From Deltaproteobacteria bacterium (GTDB lineage: Bacteria; Bacillota; Desulfotomaculia; Desulfotomaculales; JAGUVT01): DNA of 55,604 nt. Of the stretch, positions 1 to 11,831 are shown piece by piece. The notes beneath the pieces were generated by a model that ran no database searches, was not told where the DNA came from, and was given only the letters and a program-made list of their open reading frames with translations. How positions within the stretch are numbered: the first letter of the stretch is position 1; every line of letters begins with the position of its first letter. The position numbers and the translations under genes were made by a program. Location: the NCBI GenBank assembly GCA_020062745.1, contig JAGUVT010000104.1:1-55604 (forward strand), given 5' to 3'.

Positions 1-71
1 ATCAGAACTTTGCACAGCTTCGCTACCCGGTAAAAATGACGGTTTGCCCTGATAAATTTGAATCTTTCTAC
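1..71 (-). CDS. IS3-family transposase OrfB, N-terminal fragment
   Basis: In the -1 frame relative to orfA the minus strand reads ERFKFIRANRHFYRVAKLC before the window ends. This matches the usual OrfB opening (F-I-R-x-N/H-R ... V-x-x-L-C-x-V-L) that precedes the DDE integrase domain. The start is not a normal initiation site; expression would be through frameshifting at the A6G run in orfA. Only about 23 codons are visible, so integrity of the transposase cannot be judged. Confidence 0.65.
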
Positions 72-355
72 TTCTGATTCTTGGCAAAGTAGGCTGCCGC
101 CTTTTTTAGAATCTCGTTCTCCTCACGGAGTTCGCGTATTTGACGCTCCATTTTCTTGACCTGCTCATCGTCCGGGCTCAGCTTCCCGCTGCCGGGAAAC
201 GGCATGTTTGGCTTATCCCGGTATCGTTTCAACCAGCCATGCAGGGTGTTTTCGTTGACACCCAGCTCCGCTGCTACCCTGGATACCGGCTCACCGGTCC
301 TCTCGATCCGCCTCACGGCTTCCAGCTTGAACTCCGCACTGTATTGTTTTACCAT
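68..355 (-). CDS. IS3-family transposase OrfA (helix-turn-helix protein)
   Basis: A 95-residue OrfA protein, which binds the IS ends and supplies the N-terminal part of the OrfAB transposase. Residues 1-50 form the HTH_Tnp_1 helix-turn-helix (KLEAVRRIERTGEPVSRVAA, then a recognition helix with NTLHGWLKRY). Residues 62-90 form a leucine-zipper-like coiled coil (MERQIRELREENEILKKA), typical of IS3 OrfA. The codons for ILKKA contain A6G (101-107 on the plus strand reads CTTTTTT), a classic slippery heptamer for -1 frameshifting into orfB. Length is normal for the family. Confidence 0.9.
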   Translation of the reverse strand: MVKQYSAEFKLEAVRRIERTGEPVSRVAAELGVNENTLHGWLKRYRDKPNMPFPGSGKLSPDDEQVKKMERQIRELREENEILKKAAAYFAKNQK

Positions 356-405
356 TTACTCTTCCCCTTTCTAATGTTCAGTGTACCACGGGTTTACACT
401 GTCCA

Positions 406-723
406 TCAAATCGGGTACGGTTCAAGGAGCCTGTTGTACACTGGTTGGAATACGGAGTGTTGTGAAAGACTCCATAAGTCAACCGTACACATCTTCTTTC
501 GAAGCACGTATTTCGAAATATTATCAAGGCAATTTGCCAATACAGTAGGAGCATAATTTTGGGAATGTTCTTCCGAAAGCCAAACAAGAAAAGCGTCTCT
601 CAATGAAACAGATGACAAGTAAGCATGCTGATTGGCATGTGCGTCTTCATTATTAAAGGTGCCATGATCTGCCATATTAAAGGTGCCATGATCTGCCATA
701 TTAAAGGTGCCATGATCTGCCAT
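406..723 (-). pseudogene. Unknown protein with an N-terminal 8-residue tandem repeat, 3'-truncated by IS3
   Basis: The 105-codon frame starts with three identical copies of MADHGTFN, followed by a predicted helical domain (SLRDAFLVWLSEEHS ... YVLRKKM ... LYNRLLE-like). The start is well supported: AAGGAGG lies 9 nt upstream. The reading frame ends in a TGA whose last base abuts the presumed IS3 end at 405, so the natural C-terminus is missing. The helical part resembles the core-binding (SAM-like) domain at the start of tyrosine recombinases or of some HNH/McrB-type proteins, but this is only a resemblance. Each repeat unit carries its own ATG in frame, so initiation at any of the three would give a protein of slightly different length. 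Confidence 0.55.
652..723 (-). repeat. Three perfect tandem copies of a 24-bp unit
   Basis: Units at 652-675, 676-699 and 700-723 are identical (plus strand ATTAAAGGTGCCATGATCTG followed by CCAT). They encode MADHGTFN repeated three times. Being a multiple of three, unit gain or loss would keep the frame. Confidence 0.95.
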
Positions 724-800
724 TCATTCGTGCCTCCTTGTTCGAGTTTAATAACAACTATTATTCAAACTCTTGTTGCTAAGACGCTTCTCTTTGTTCC

Positions 801-1025
801 TTAGGGATTGGCCTTCTTTAAGTTATCCGGTAGTATTTCTATGATGTCGCTACTATCACAATTCAGTGCTGTACATATTTTCTGTAATATCTCCGTATTC
901 ACATTCTCGTTTTTCCCAAGTTTGGTTACGGTGGCGGAACTGATACCAGCGACCCTTTGTAGGTCTTTTTTCTTCATATCTTTGTCAATTAACAGCTTCC
1001 AGAGTTTTTTATAGCTAATAGCCAT
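801..1025 (-). CDS. Small XRE/Cro-type helix-turn-helix regulator
   Basis: A 74-residue DNA-binding protein that is almost entirely one HTH domain: a first helix with KKLWKLLIDKDM, then KKDLQRVAGISSATVTKLG as the helix-turn-helix, then a closing helix ILQKICTALNCDSSDIIEIL. This is the Cro/C1 XRE_3 (YozG-like) pattern, found next to mobile elements and toxin genes. The ATG at 1025 is chosen because GGAGAGGTGG lies just upstream; a longer in-frame extension to 1097 has no ribosome site. Its target is unknown; the neighbouring recombinase relic is a natural candidate. Confidence 0.8.
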   Translation of the reverse strand: MAISYKKLWKLLIDKDMKKKDLQRVAGISSATVTKLGKNENVNTEILQKICTALNCDSSDIIEILPDNLKKANP

Positions 1026-1169
1026 CGTAACCACCTCTCCAAAACAGGGTCGTAATAAGACATGCATAAGTATATCATGGAAACACATCCAGTTCAATCA
1101 TTTTCTTTACAATCACTTGATTTTTCATTACGATATATTGAATTTCTCTTTGCAGCATGATATAATTTC

Positions 1170-1200
1170 GTTGGTTGCATTGGTTATATTTACCGTATAA
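1170..1200 (+). promoter_or_regulatory. Possible sigma-A promoter for the recombinase relic
   Basis: TATAAT near 1196 is preceded by TTGCAT, but the spacer is only about 15 nt, shorter than ideal. It sits about 60 nt before the first downstream start codon (1260) on the same strand. Confidence 0.35.
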
Positions 1201-1259
1201 TAGGGTAATAAACAGTGAGAGAAACATCTGAATGTATTGATAGATGTGGAGGGGCGGCT

Positions 1260-1346
1260 ATGACACAGAATCGTTCATTTAAAGATTATGTGATAGATGG
1301 TACTGCGAAAGGAGGCCGTTATGGGCAGAAAGATAACGAAAATTGA
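1260..1346 (+). CDS. 28-residue leader ORF upstream of the recombinase
   Basis: ATG at 1260 has a good ribosome site (GGAGGGGCGGCT). The frame encodes MTQNRSFKDYVIDGTAKGGR and eight more residues and ends at 1346. The recombinase start (1321) and its AAGGAGG lie inside this frame, so the two are arranged for translational coupling. No function is recognised. Confidence 0.4.
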   Translation: MTQNRSFKDYVIDGTAKGGRYGQKDNEN

Positions 1347-2075
1347 ATCTGCGGCACAGATGCCAACTAGACAACGGGTCGCGGCGTATGCCCGCGTTTC
1401 CTGCGGGAAGGACGGAATGCTCCACTCCCTTGCGGCTCAGGTCAGCTTTTACAGCAACCTGATACAAAGCAAGCCCGAATGGGAGTATGCCGGCGTGTAC
1501 GCCGATGAAGCGGAAACCGGCACGAAGAGCAGCAGGCCGGAGTTTCAGCGGCTGATTGCCGACTGCCGGGCAAGGGCTGCAGTACGCCGCATATCATTGA
1601 GGACGAAATCAAATCCCGTTTCCTCACGGCGTTCAACAGCCTGATGAGCGACCGCAACGGGTTGATCGAGGACTGTCGCCTTGCCCAGGGCGTCCTCTGC
1701 GACACCGCGGCGATTGATGCGGAACTCGCCGAACTGCACCGCGAGATTGAGGTAGTCACAGAACTTTCCCGAAAGGCCATTTACGAGAATGCCCGAACCG
1801 CTGTCAACCAGACGGAATGGGCGGAGCGCAACAAGGCCTACCTTGAACGCCACCGCAAAGTCTTGGAACGGATTGACGAGTTGGAAGCCGCCAAACGGGA
1901 GCGGCTCGGCAAAGCGAAGATTATCGAGGGCTTCATTCGGGATATCGAGAGCCGACCGCTTGCCATCACCGAGTTTGACGAAAAGCTATGGCTCGCCGTC
2001 ATTGACCAAGCGATCGTCAGCAGGGATGGCACTTTTGTCTTCAGGCTCAGGAACAGCTCAGAGGTCACTGCTTAA
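1321..2075 (+). pseudogene. Large serine recombinase with a big internal deletion
   Basis: The N-terminal part (1321 to about 1575) encodes the start of a resolvase catalytic domain: RVAAYARVSCGKDGM, then a long helix with QVSFYSNLI and YADE-x-x-TGTKSSRPEFQRLI. This is the normal opening of a large serine recombinase, with the nucleophile Ser in ARVS. The frame then shifts and continues from about 1576 with CSTPHIIEDEIKSRFLTAFN and a coiled-coil C-terminus to TAA at 2075. In intact proteins these blocks are separated by roughly 250-300 residues, including the rest of the catalytic domain and the recombinase domain. The gene cannot be active. The start at 1321 is preferred over 1297 because of AAGGAGG. 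It lies 340 nt from the ssrA 3' end, a common integration target. Confidence 0.85.
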
Positions 2076-2104
2076 CACTGAGAACCATAATTGCAGCCAA
2101 GTAC

Positions 2105-2131
2105 GGCTCGCCTTCGGGCGGGCTGTTTTTC
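2105..2131 (+). terminator. Rho-independent terminator after the recombinase relic
   Basis: GGCTCGCC-TTCG-GGCGGGCT forms a compact hairpin with a stable tetraloop, followed by TTTTTCTTT. It reads on the plus strand, 30 nt after the recombinase stop. The next stretch to 2417 holds no gene that I can recognise. Confidence 0.75.
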
Positions 2132-2417
2132 TTTGCCTGAAGCCTTAATTTTAACGGGTCGGTGTATCGTTAAAAGATAGCCCGATTTTCGGTGCAAAGT
2201 TTAACGATTACCTTTCTTTTAACGATTTGCCTGTGTACCTGCCCTGAAAACCGCCACGGTTCAAGTCAAGTGTCCTCCAAAAACGGCGATCCAACACAAC
2301 CACCTATTGCTACAAGGCAGAACGCACAAAGCCCGAAAGCGGCTGGTTTCAGGCACTTTCAGGCAAAACAAAACCACCCACCGATAAATACTTTTTATCA
2401 ATAGATGGTAGATTATT

Positions 2418-2767
2418 TGGTGGAGGCGGGGGGAATCGAACCCGCCGTCCGGAAGACCGACCACAGAAGCTTCTCCGAGCGCAGGCTGCAGTTTAGTTTT
2501 CGCTCCGCGGGCGCCTGCAGCCGGGCTCCGTTGGAGCTATCTCGATGAATCTTGCTTTAGCCCTCCGAGAATTGGACTAAAGCCAGCCCGTTTAAATGAC
2601 CCCCTGTCCCGGGCCACGGGCCCGGCGCGGGCAGGAGGTTAACTGCAACTAAGCAGCTAAGGCGTATTCGTTATTGGCAATTATGTTTTCCCACCGTTTT
2701 ACGGGCTGATGGAACCCCGGCTCGCTTCTCCTGCCACCGCTTCCCCCGTCGAAACCTTTACGCCCCC
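2418..2767 (-). ncRNA. ssrA: tmRNA (transfer-messenger RNA)
   Basis: Both tRNA-like ends are visible on the minus strand: 5' GGGGGCGTAAAGGTTTCGAC from 2767 and a 3' end with a TPsiC arm (GGTTCGATTCCCCCCGCC) closing in ACCA at 2418. The tag frame lies at 2649-2678 and encodes ANNEYALAA followed by TAG, a normal proteolysis tag. It rescues stalled ribosomes together with SmpB, whose gene is immediately upstream on the same strand (5 nt away). Length of 350 nt is normal. CCA is encoded. Confidence 0.97.
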
Positions 2768-2772
2768 ATGTT

Positions 2773-3225
2773 TTAAATACGCATCCTTTCCTTTACCGCC
2801 CGTTCAATTTCCCGTTTGGCATCCCGGGCGGCCATATCTTCCCGCCGGTCATAAAGCTTTTTCCCTTTTGCCAGGGCCAGCTCGATTTTGGCCCACCCGT
2901 TTTTGAAATAAATTTTCAGCGGGATCAAGGCCAGCCCCTTTTCCCTGGTTTTCCCCAGGAGCCGCATGATTTCGTTTTTGTGCAGCAAAAGCCGGCGGGT
3001 GCGCTTCGGCTCGTGGTTAAACCGGTTGCCCTGATCGTAGGGACTTATATGCATATTATACAATAAAAGTTCGGCGTTTTCAACCCTGGCATAACTATCC
3101 TGCAGATTGGCCCGGCCGATACGCAAGGACTTTACCTCGGTACCGGTGAGGGCGATGCCCGCCTCGTACGTTTCCAGGATATGATATTCGTGCCGGGCCT
3201 TTCTATTCTCCGAGACAATCTTCAC
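2773..3225 (-). CDS. smpB: SsrA-binding protein SmpB
   Basis: SmpB binds the tRNA-like domain of tmRNA and delivers it to stalled ribosomes. Family blocks are present: [10 protein letters not shown] near the start, then [36 protein letters not shown], and the C-terminal tail with [10 protein letters not shown] and a basic helix to the end. The GTG at 3225 is preferred because it gives the usual V-K-I-V-S-E-N-R opening and about 150 residues; an upstream ATG at 3273 would add 16 unusual residues. The ribosome site AAGGAG is about 15 nt upstream, rather far. The start lies 22 nt inside the hotdog gene, so coupling is likely. Confidence 0.95.
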   Translation of the reverse strand: MKIVSENRKARHEYHILETYEAGIALTGTEVKSLRIGRANLQDSYARVENAELLLYNMHISPYDQGNRFNHEPKRTRRLLLHKNEIMRLLGKTREKGLALIPLKIYFKNGWAKIELALAKGKKLYDRREDMAARDAKREIERAVKERMRI

Positions 3226-3691
3226 CGGTATGATCCGACGCTCCTTCCGGCAGGCTTTCCGGGTAAAGCTCACTTTTCTTAACCCGCAAAAATTTTGCCC
3301 TGGCCCGGACGGCCACCCTGCCGCCGGGCAACAACAGCCGCCCTTCCAGTTCTATCAGCCGCCCCCGCTCCGACAAAAGCCGGCTTTCAGCCGTCAACTC
3401 CCGGCCAATTGGCACCGCCAGGCTGAACCGCGTGGTCATTTCAGCAGTCATGGCCCAGATATCTCTCTGCCATAACAATTGGGCCATCACTTCATCCAGC
3501 AATGTGGCAATCAGGCCGCCGTGCATGTAGCCGCTCCAGCCCTGGTGCTGCTCACCGGCACAGAAGGAAGTGCGGCAGACGTCCCCGTCCATTTGAAACT
3601 CCAGGCGCAGGCCGATAGGGTTGACCGGGCTGCAGGCAAAGCACATATTGTTATACACGGTAACAGCTTCTTTTTCTTTTTTCTTCGGCAT
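3203..3691 (-). CDS. PaaI-type hotdog-fold thioesterase family protein
   Basis: A single hotdog domain of about 160 residues. Features seen: [19 protein letters not shown] at the start, then the helix with [16 protein letters not shown], where HGG and the Asp/Glu of the hotdog helix are the usual acyl-CoA thioesterase active-site region, and [15 protein letters not shown] in the beta sheet. Substrate is unknown; the family hydrolyses acyl- or aryl-CoA esters. The NPIGLRLEF opening is common in clostridial members. ATG 3691 starts [10 protein letters not shown]; an in-frame start at 3727 is possible and neither has a strong ribosome site. It overlaps smpB. Confidence 0.8.
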   Translation of the reverse strand: MPKKKEKEAVTVYNNMCFACSPVNPIGLRLEFQMDGDVCRTSFCAGEQHQGWSGYMHGGLIATLLDEVMAQLLWQRDIWAMTAEMTTRFSLAVPIGRELTAESRLLSERGRLIELEGRLLLPGGRVAVRARAKFLRVKKSELYPESLPEGASDHTGEDCLGE

Positions 3692-3730
3692 GTTCACTAT
3701 TTTACCAGGATTCCCGCTAATTAGCAAGAA

Positions 3731-3755
3731 GGGGCAAGGCCAAAAGCCCCGCCCC
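3731..3755 (-). terminator. Probable terminator between hppA and the hotdog gene
   Basis: GGGGCAAGGC-CAAAA-GCCCCGCCCC pairs 8 of 10 positions. The T tract that follows on the minus strand is weak (TTCTTGC), so termination may be partial. Confidence 0.45.
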
Positions 3756-3771
3756 GTTCCAGCAAAAATCT

Positions 3772-5802
3772 CTAACGTACGACCCCGTAAATAAGGGGTA
3801 CGAGCAACAGCGCCACGATATTCACGATCTTGATCATGGGGTTGATGGCCGGACCGGCCGTATCTTTCAGCGGGTCGCCGACGGTGTCCCCGGTAACCGC
3901 CGCCGCGTGTGCCGGGCTGCCTTTTCCGCCGTACATGCCTTCTTCAATGTACTTCTTGGCATTGTCCCAGGCGCCGCCGCCGGCGGTCTGGAAGATGGCC
4001 ATAAACAAGCCGCTGACAATGGTACCCATCAACATGCCGCCCAGGGCGTCGCGCCCCAGGGCAAAGCCGATAATAACCGGCGCCAGCACCGGGATCAAAC
4101 CGGGCAGGATCATCTCTTTCAGCGCCCGTCTGGTCACAATGTCGACGCAGCGCCCGTATTCGGGGCGGGCCTGTCCCTCCATAAGGCCTTTGATCTCACG
4201 GAACTGCCGGCGCACTTCGTCCACCACCTCGTGAGCGGCACGGCCCACGGCGCCGATGGCCAGCGAGGAGAAAAGGAACGGCAGGGCTGCGCCGAGCAGA
4301 AGACCGGCAAGCACCCAGGGGTCATTAATAGAAAACGTAAGCACTTCTCTAGCCTTTTCTTCCAGGTGATGGGTGTAGTCGGCAAACAGCACGATGGCCG
4401 CCAGGCCGGCCGAACCGATAGCATATCCTTTGGTTACGGCCTTGGTGGTATTGCCCACTGCATCCAGCGGGTCGGTTATGTTCCGCACTTCTTCGGGCAG
4501 TTCGGCCATTTCGGCAATGCCGCCGGCGTTGTCGGTAATCGGGCCGTAAGCGTCAATGGCCACCACGATACCGGTCATGGAAAGCATGGCCATGGAAGCG
4601 ACACCAATGGCGTATAATCCATCGTTCCCGCCGCCGCCGACCAGGAAAGAAACCAGTATGCCGGCAACAATGGTTATGGCCGGGATGACGCCGGCCTCCA
4701 TGCCCACGGACATACCGGTAATGATGTTGGTCGCATGGCCGGACTGCGAAGCGTAAGCAATCGACTTGACCGGCCGGAAAGATTTAGAAGTATAGTAGTC
4801 CGTAACGTAAACCATCACCATCGTAACAGCCACGCCTACCAGCGCCGGCCAGAAATAAACGCTTGAGCCGAGCAGGGAGGTCGTCACCGGGTAAAACCCG
4901 AGCAGGGCCAGGATTGCAGAGGCCCACAGACCTTTGTAAAGAGCGCCCATAATGTTCTGCCCGGCGCCCAAACGCACAAACAAAACTCCGATAATGGAAG
5001 CAACGATGGCTACAGCACCGAGAATAATGGGAAAAACAATAAACAGCGGATTGCCGGGAAAAACCAGGAAGCCGAGGAGCATGGTGCCGATAGCCGTCAC
5101 CGCGTAAGTCTCGAACAGGTCGGCCGCCATACCGGCGCAGTCGCCCACGTTGTCGCCCACGTTATCGGCAATAACGGCGGGGTTGCGCGGGTCGTCTTCC
5201 GGAATGCCGGCTTCCACTTTCCCCACCAGGTCGGCCCCCACATCGGCGCTCTTGGTAAAAATACCGCCGCCCAAACGGGCAAACACGCTGATCAGGCTGC
5301 CGCCGAAGCCCATGCCGACCAGAGAAACAGGGTCTTTAAAAATAAGATATAAGCCCGCTACTCCTAAAAGCGCCAGGCTTACACAGATCATCCCGGTTAC
5401 CGCCCCGCCCCTGAAAGCCACCTGCAGGGCGTGACCGATACTGGTTTTAGCCGCCTCGGAAACACGGGTGTTGCCGCGGGTGCTGACAATCATGCCGATG
5501 TAACCGCACAGACCGGAAAAAACCGCGCCCACTACAAAGCCGACCGCCGTCTTCCAGCCCAGGCCGAACCAGATCAAAGCCGCCACAATTACGCCCACAC
5601 CGGCAATGGTGCTGTACTGCCGGTTCAAGTAGGCCATGGCGCCTTCCTGGATGGCCGCCGAAATTTCCTGCATCCGCTCCGAGCCAGCCGGTTTACTCAG
5701 CACCCAGAAAATAAGGTAGACCGCAAACAGGATTCCCATAACCGAAGCAATAATACCGGCATAAGTTACCGTTACCGCTAAAGCCGCTAAATCAAGACTC
5801 AA
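3772..5802 (-). CDS. hppA: Membrane-bound proton-translocating pyrophosphatase, K+-independent type
   Basis: This integral membrane enzyme hydrolyses pyrophosphate and pumps ions across the cytoplasmic membrane. About 16 hydrophobic segments span 676 residues, as usual. Catalytic signatures are present: [13 protein letters not shown], the double [12 protein letters not shown], and near the C-terminus [21 protein letters not shown]. The potassium-site motif reads GNTTKA; Lys here, rather than Ala, is the known mark of K+-independent H+-pumping enzymes. TTG at 5802 is preferred because GGAGGTGA lies 7-8 nt upstream; the longer frame from 5817 would put that ribosome site inside the gene. It follows secG by about 30 nt and probably shares its transcript. 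In anaerobes it recovers energy from biosynthetic PPi. Confidence 0.96.
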   Translation of the reverse strand: MSLDLAALAVTVTYAGIIASVMGILFAVYLIFWVLSKPAGSERMQEISAAIQEGAMAYLNRQYSTIAGVGVIVAALIWFGLGWKTAVGFVVGAVFSGLCGYIGMIVSTRGNTRVSEAAKTSIGHALQVAFRGGAVTGMICVSLALLGVAGLYLIFKDPVSLVGMGFGGSLISVFARLGGGIFTKSADVGADLVGKVEAGIPEDDPRNPAVIADNVGDNVGDCAGMAADLFETYAVTAIGTMLLGFLVFPGNPLFIVFPIILGAVAIVASIIGVLFVRLGAGQNIMGALYKGLWASAILALLGFYPVTTSLLGSSVYFWPALVGVAVTMVMVYVTDYYTSKSFRPVKSIAYASQSGHATNIITGMSVGMEAGVIPAITIVAGILVSFLVGGGGNDGLYAIGVASMAMLSMTGIVVAIDAYGPITDNAGGIAEMAELPEEVRNITDPLDAVGNTTKAVTKGYAIGSAGLAAIVLFADYTHHLEEKAREVLTFSINDPWVLAGLLLGAALPFLFSSLAIGAVGRAAHEVVDEVRRQFREIKGLMEGQARPEYGRCVDIVTRRALKEMILPGLIPVLAPVIIGFALGRDALGGMLMGTIVSGLFMAIFQTAGGGAWDNAKKYIEEGMYGGKGSPAHAAAVTGDTVGDPLKDTAGPAINPMIKIVNIVALLLVPLIYGVVR

Positions 5803-5834
5803 TAAATTCACCTCCAACCAAAATCAAAAAGAAA

Positions 5835-6074
5835 TCAAAAAAGCTGCTTCTGCCAGAATCCCAGGATCAAAGACGTCAGTGCAAACAACACTGCTACGAC
5901 AATGGTAACCTTGCTCAAAAACTCATCCAATCCCCTCTTTTTCCCGAAAAAAGTCTCCGCTCCGCCGGCGATAGCCCCCGACAGTCCGGCGCTTTTCCCC
6001 GACTGCAAAAGGATCACTACAATAAGGGCCACCGATAAAACCACATGAAAGGCTGTCACCAGGCCGTTTAACAT
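5835..6074 (-). CDS. secG: Protein-export channel subunit SecG
   Basis: A 79-residue protein with two transmembrane helices (VLSVALIVVILLQSG and a second near VAVLFALTSLILGF) joined by a glycine-rich loop with GAIAGGAETFFG, the standard SecG layout. It stabilises the SecYE translocon. ATG 6074 is chosen because GGTGGAGAT lies directly upstream; the open frame extends to 6155 without a ribosome site. A good promoter lies 50 nt upstream, and eno is the next gene upstream, a pairing common in Firmicutes. Confidence 0.95.
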   Translation of the reverse strand: MLNGLVTAFHVVLSVALIVVILLQSGKSAGLSGAIAGGAETFFGKKRGLDEFLSKVTIVVAVLFALTSLILGFWQKQLF

Positions 6075-6122
6075 ATCTCCACCCCCTCTCCGCCAGTTCT
6101 TGTCTATAAACTTATAGGAATG

Positions 6123-6151
6123 ATTATAACATGGACAACAAAAAATGACAA
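6123..6151 (-). promoter_or_regulatory. Sigma-A promoter for secG (and probably hppA)
   Basis: On the minus strand TTGTCA and TATAAT are separated by exactly 17 nt, within the eno-secG gap. The -10 box occupies 6123-6128 and the -35 box 6146-6151. This allows secG-hppA expression apart from the glycolytic operon. Confidence 0.75.
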
Positions 6152-6181
6152 TCAATCTGTGTGAATATCAGCACAAACTTT

Positions 6182-9030
<2,849 letters not shown>

Positions 9031-9049
9031 CGGGGCACCCCCGCCTGTT

Positions 9050-9826
9050 TCAAATTTTTACTCCGGCTCCCTTAACAATAGCCGCAAAGCTGTCCACCGT
9101 AAGACTGGCTCCGCCGACCAGGGCGCCGTCGATATCCGGCCGGGCCATCAGACCGGCGATATTTTCCGGCTTTACGCTGCCCCCGTACTGAATCCGCATC
9201 CGGCCCGCCGCCTCCAAACCATACATGCCTTCAACCAGGGTACGGATAAAACCAATCACCTGCTGGGCATCTTCATCAGACGCCGTTTTACCGGTGCCGA
9301 TGGCCCAAACCGGCTCGTAGGCGACAACCAGTCCGGCTGCCTGTTCCGGCAGCAGGCCGGCCAGAGCCGCTTCGGTCTGGGTGCGGATTACCTTTTCGGT
9401 TACGCCGGCTTCCCGCTCCGCCAGTTGCTCGCCCACACAGACAATCGGCGTAAGCCCGTGCGCCAGGGCCGCTTTGAGCTTGCGGTTGACCGTCTCATCC
9501 CGTTCGCCGAAATACTGCCGCCGCTCGGAATGACCGATAATAACGTAACGGCACCCCGCCTCCTTCAGCATCAGCGGTGATACCTCACCGGTATAAGCGC
9601 CCTGTTTCTCCCAAAACACATTCTGGGCCGCCACTCCGATATTGCTTCCCTTCAAAGCTTCTATTACCGGCACAAGAGCCACAAAGGACGGACAAACCAC
9701 CACTTCAACCCCGTTTTGACCCGCAACGGCCGGACGCAGTTCCTGCACAAAGTTAACCGCCTCGGCGGCGGTCTTGTGCATCTTCCAGTTTCCGGCAATG
9801 ATTGGCGTGCGCCGTGCCTTTAGCAT
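9050..9826 (-). CDS. tpiA: Triosephosphate isomerase
   Basis: TIM-barrel enzyme that interconverts dihydroxyacetone phosphate and glyceraldehyde 3-phosphate. Active-site residues are visible: Lys in GNWKMHKT, His in [11 protein letters not shown], Glu in [14 protein letters not shown], and the phosphate loop [11 protein letters not shown] ... [12 protein letters not shown] 9826 has AGGGA about 8 nt upstream; a GTG at 9841 is also in frame. With the ATG the gene begins 11 nt after the pgk stop. Confidence 0.98.
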   Translation of the reverse strand: MLKARRTPIIAGNWKMHKTAAEAVNFVQELRPAVAGQNGVEVVVCPSFVALVPVIEALKGSNIGVAAQNVFWEKQGAYTGEVSPLMLKEAGCRYVIIGHSERRQYFGERDETVNRKLKAALAHGLTPIVCVGEQLAEREAGVTEKVIRTQTEAALAGLLPEQAAGLVVAYEPVWAIGTGKTASDEDAQQVIGFIRTLVEGMYGLEAAGRMRIQYGGSVKPENIAGLMARPDIDGALVGGASLTVDSFAAIVKGAGVKI

Positions 9827-9837
9827 CTCCACATCCC

Positions 9838-11022
9838 TCACTTTTCTTGTAAAACTTCTATTCCGGGCAGCTTTTTGCCCTCCAGAAACTCCAGCGACGC
9901 CCCGCCGCCGGTAGAAATGTGGGTTATCTTGTCCGCCACCCCCACCTTTTTAACAGCAGCTACTGAATCACCGCCGCCGACAACGGTGGTAGCCTCCATG
10001 CCGGCCAGGGCACGGGCAACGTTCTCCGTTCCCCCGGCAAAAGGAGCCATTTCAAATACCCCCATCGGGCCGTTCCAAAACACGGTTTTTGCCCCTTTCA
10101 AGGCCCCGGTGAAAAACTCCACCGAAGCCGGGCCGATGTCCAGGGCCATCCATTCGGGCGGAATCTGGTTTACCGGCACAACTTTCGGCTCGGCATCGGG
10201 TGCCGCAGCCAGGGCCGCTACCACATCCACAGGCAAGAAAATCTTTACTTCTCTAGCCCTGGCGTCGGCAATCAAGCCTTTTGCCTGATCTACCTTGTCC
10301 ACCTCAAGCAAAGATTTCCCCACATCAAGGCCCCGTGCTTTCAAGAAGGTATTGGCCATCCCCCCGCCGATAATCAGGCTGTCCACTTTATCCAGAAGAT
10401 TGGCAATAACGCCTATTTTATCCGAAACTTTGGCCCCGCCGAGAATGGCAACAAAAGGCCGCTCCGGCGCCGCCAGGATTCTTTCCAGCACCGCCAGCTC
10501 CTTTTCCATTAAAAAGCCGGCCACGGCAGGCAAAAAATCCGCCACTCCTTCGGTGGAAGCATGAGCACGGTGAGCGGCGCCGAAGGCATCATTTACGAAA
10601 ACATCGGCCAACCCGGCCAACTGGCGGGCAAAACCTTCGTCGTTTTTTTCCTCTTCGGCATAAAAACGAACATTCTCCAGCAGAATCACGTCACCGTCCC
10701 GCATCTCCCCGATAGCCGCCTGCACCGCATCCCCTATGCAGTCATCCACCTTCCGTACCGGCCGGCCCAACAAGTCCTGCAGCCGCAGGGCTACGGGATC
10801 CATTTTATAGCGGTCGTCTACCTTTCCTTTCGGACGGCCCAGGTGGGAAATCAAAATCACCCTTGCCTTTTGCCCGCTCAGATAACGGATGGTAGGTAAA
10901 GCCTCCCGGATACGCGTATCATCGCTTACCGCGTTATCCTTATCAAGCGGTACGTTAAAATCAACCCGCACCAGCACCCGTTTACCTTTAACATCTACAT
11001 CTCCTACTGTTTTCTTGGGCAT
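9838..11022 (-). CDS. pgk: Phosphoglycerate kinase
   Basis: Transfers phosphate from 1,3-bisphosphoglycerate to ADP. All family blocks are present: [15 protein letters not shown] (substrate Asp/Asn), [42 protein letters not shown], and the C-terminal nucleotide loop [13 protein letters not shown] followed by [15 protein letters not shown]. Length of 394 is normal and no triosephosphate isomerase fusion is present. ATG 11022 follows GGAGAGGAGGAG. It is the first gene of the run in this window; gapA and its repressor, often placed upstream, are absent, and the next gene (lemA) is divergent. Confidence 0.98.
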   Translation of the reverse strand: MPKKTVGDVDVKGKRVLVRVDFNVPLDKDNAVSDDTRIREALPTIRYLSGQKARVILISHLGRPKGKVDDRYKMDPVALRLQDLLGRPVRKVDDCIGDAVQAAIGEMRDGDVILLENVRFYAEEEKNDEGFARQLAGLADVFVNDAFGAAHRAHASTEGVADFLPAVAGFLMEKELAVLERILAAPERPFVAILGGAKVSDKIGVIANLLDKVDSLIIGGGMANTFLKARGLDVGKSLLEVDKVDQAKGLIADARAREVKIFLPVDVVAALAAAPDAEPKVVPVNQIPPEWMALDIGPASVEFFTGALKGAKTVFWNGPMGVFEMAPFAGGTENVARALAGMEATTVVGGGDSVAAVKKVGVADKITHISTGGGASLEFLEGKKLPGIEVLQEK

Positions 11023-11217
11023 AAAACTCCTCCTCTCCGGATAGTATACCCTGCCGCATTTAATGTCACCCGCTTCTCCGTCTTAGAATTCTCCGCCGGC
11101 CCAAAAAGTTCCTCCCTTGGACCAAACTTTCCACACATAAATCAACGCAGACAATAACGTGAAAAATTCCTATATTTGTGTTAATATTAATCAGGAAAGT
11201 ATAAGGGGTGGTGTTTT
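11023..11217. promoter_or_regulatory. Divergent promoter region, pgk / lemA
   Basis: This 195-nt spacer must carry the promoter of the glycolytic run (minus strand) and that of lemA (plus strand). An AT-rich patch at 11168-11195 (CCTATATTTGTGTTAATATT) is the best site for lemA, with TTAATATT as a possible -10. I see no clear -35 on either strand and no CggR-type operator. Confidence 0.4.
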
Positions 11218-11778
11218 TTGGCAACGGCAATTGTCATCCTGGTAATCATAGCCGGTACCATCTTTGCTGTCATAGCAATATACAACCGGCTGGTCAGACT
11301 GAAGAATACCATAGAATCCTCGTGGTCGGACATTGATGTACATCTCAAAAAAAGATATGACCTGGTGCCGAATCTCGTTGAAACCGTCAAGGGTTATGCC
11401 GCGCATGAGAAGTCCGTCTTTGAAAAGGTCACCCAGGCAAGATCCATGGCCATGCAGGCGTCGTCTCCCGCCGAGAAGACAAATGCCGAGAACATATTCA
11501 AGGACACCTTGAAGAGTTTATTCGCCGTGGCGGAGGCGTATCCCGAATTGAAGGCAAATGAAAACTTCATCCAGCTCCAATCCCAACTAAAGGAATTGGA
11601 AGATAACATTGAATACGCCAGGAGATATTACAACGCCGTGGTCCGGGACTACAATATTCTTATTGAATCATTCCCGTCCAACATAATCGCCTCGCAGTTC
11701 AAGTTTAAAAAAGAAGAATTTTTTGAACTGGAAGCGCCGGAGGTGGAAAGAAAGCCCGTAAAGGTAAGCTTTTCGTGA
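11218..11778 (+). CDS. LemA family membrane-anchored protein
   Basis: A 186-residue LemA protein: one N-terminal transmembrane helix (residues 3-20, AIVILVIIAGTIFAVIAI), then a helical bundle facing outward. The family signature is complete: SSWSDIDVHLKKRYDLVPNL followed by VETVKGYAAHEK, then AEAYPELKANENFIQLQSQL and YARRYYNAVVRDYN. Function of LemA proteins is not settled. The start is TTG 11218, preceded by AAGGGGTGG. The DUF2207 membrane protein follows after 53 nt on the same strand, a very common pairing, so the two probably work together at the membrane. Confidence 0.92.
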   Translation: MATAIVILVIIAGTIFAVIAIYNRLVRLKNTIESSWSDIDVHLKKRYDLVPNLVETVKGYAAHEKSVFEKVTQARSMAMQASSPAEKTNAENIFKDTLKSLFAVAEAYPELKANENFIQLQSQLKELEDNIEYARRYYNAVVRDYNILIESFPSNIIASQFKFKKEEFFELEAPEVERKPVKVSFS

Positions 11779-11831
11779 ATCCTGTTAAATGGTTTATCCT
11801 TAGTTATAAAAACAAACGGAAGTGAGCGCAG

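Larger units (their letters stand above)
1..405 (-). mobile_element. IS3-family insertion sequence, partial (left end plus orfA and start of orfB)
   Basis: An IS3-type element runs off the left edge of the window. It holds a complete orfA and the first codons of orfB in the -1 frame. The outer end is probably near 405, where the minus strand begins TGGACAGTGTAAACC, a plausible terminal repeat starting with TG. The opposite end lies outside the window, so the repeat pair cannot be checked. The element interrupts the gene on its right (406-723), whose stop codon lies directly at the junction. Confidence 0.75.

Noticed and set aside
2192-2464. Short frames on both strands between the recombinase relic and ssrA
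   Set aside because: They overlap the tmRNA 3' end or have no ribosome site and no protein-like composition.
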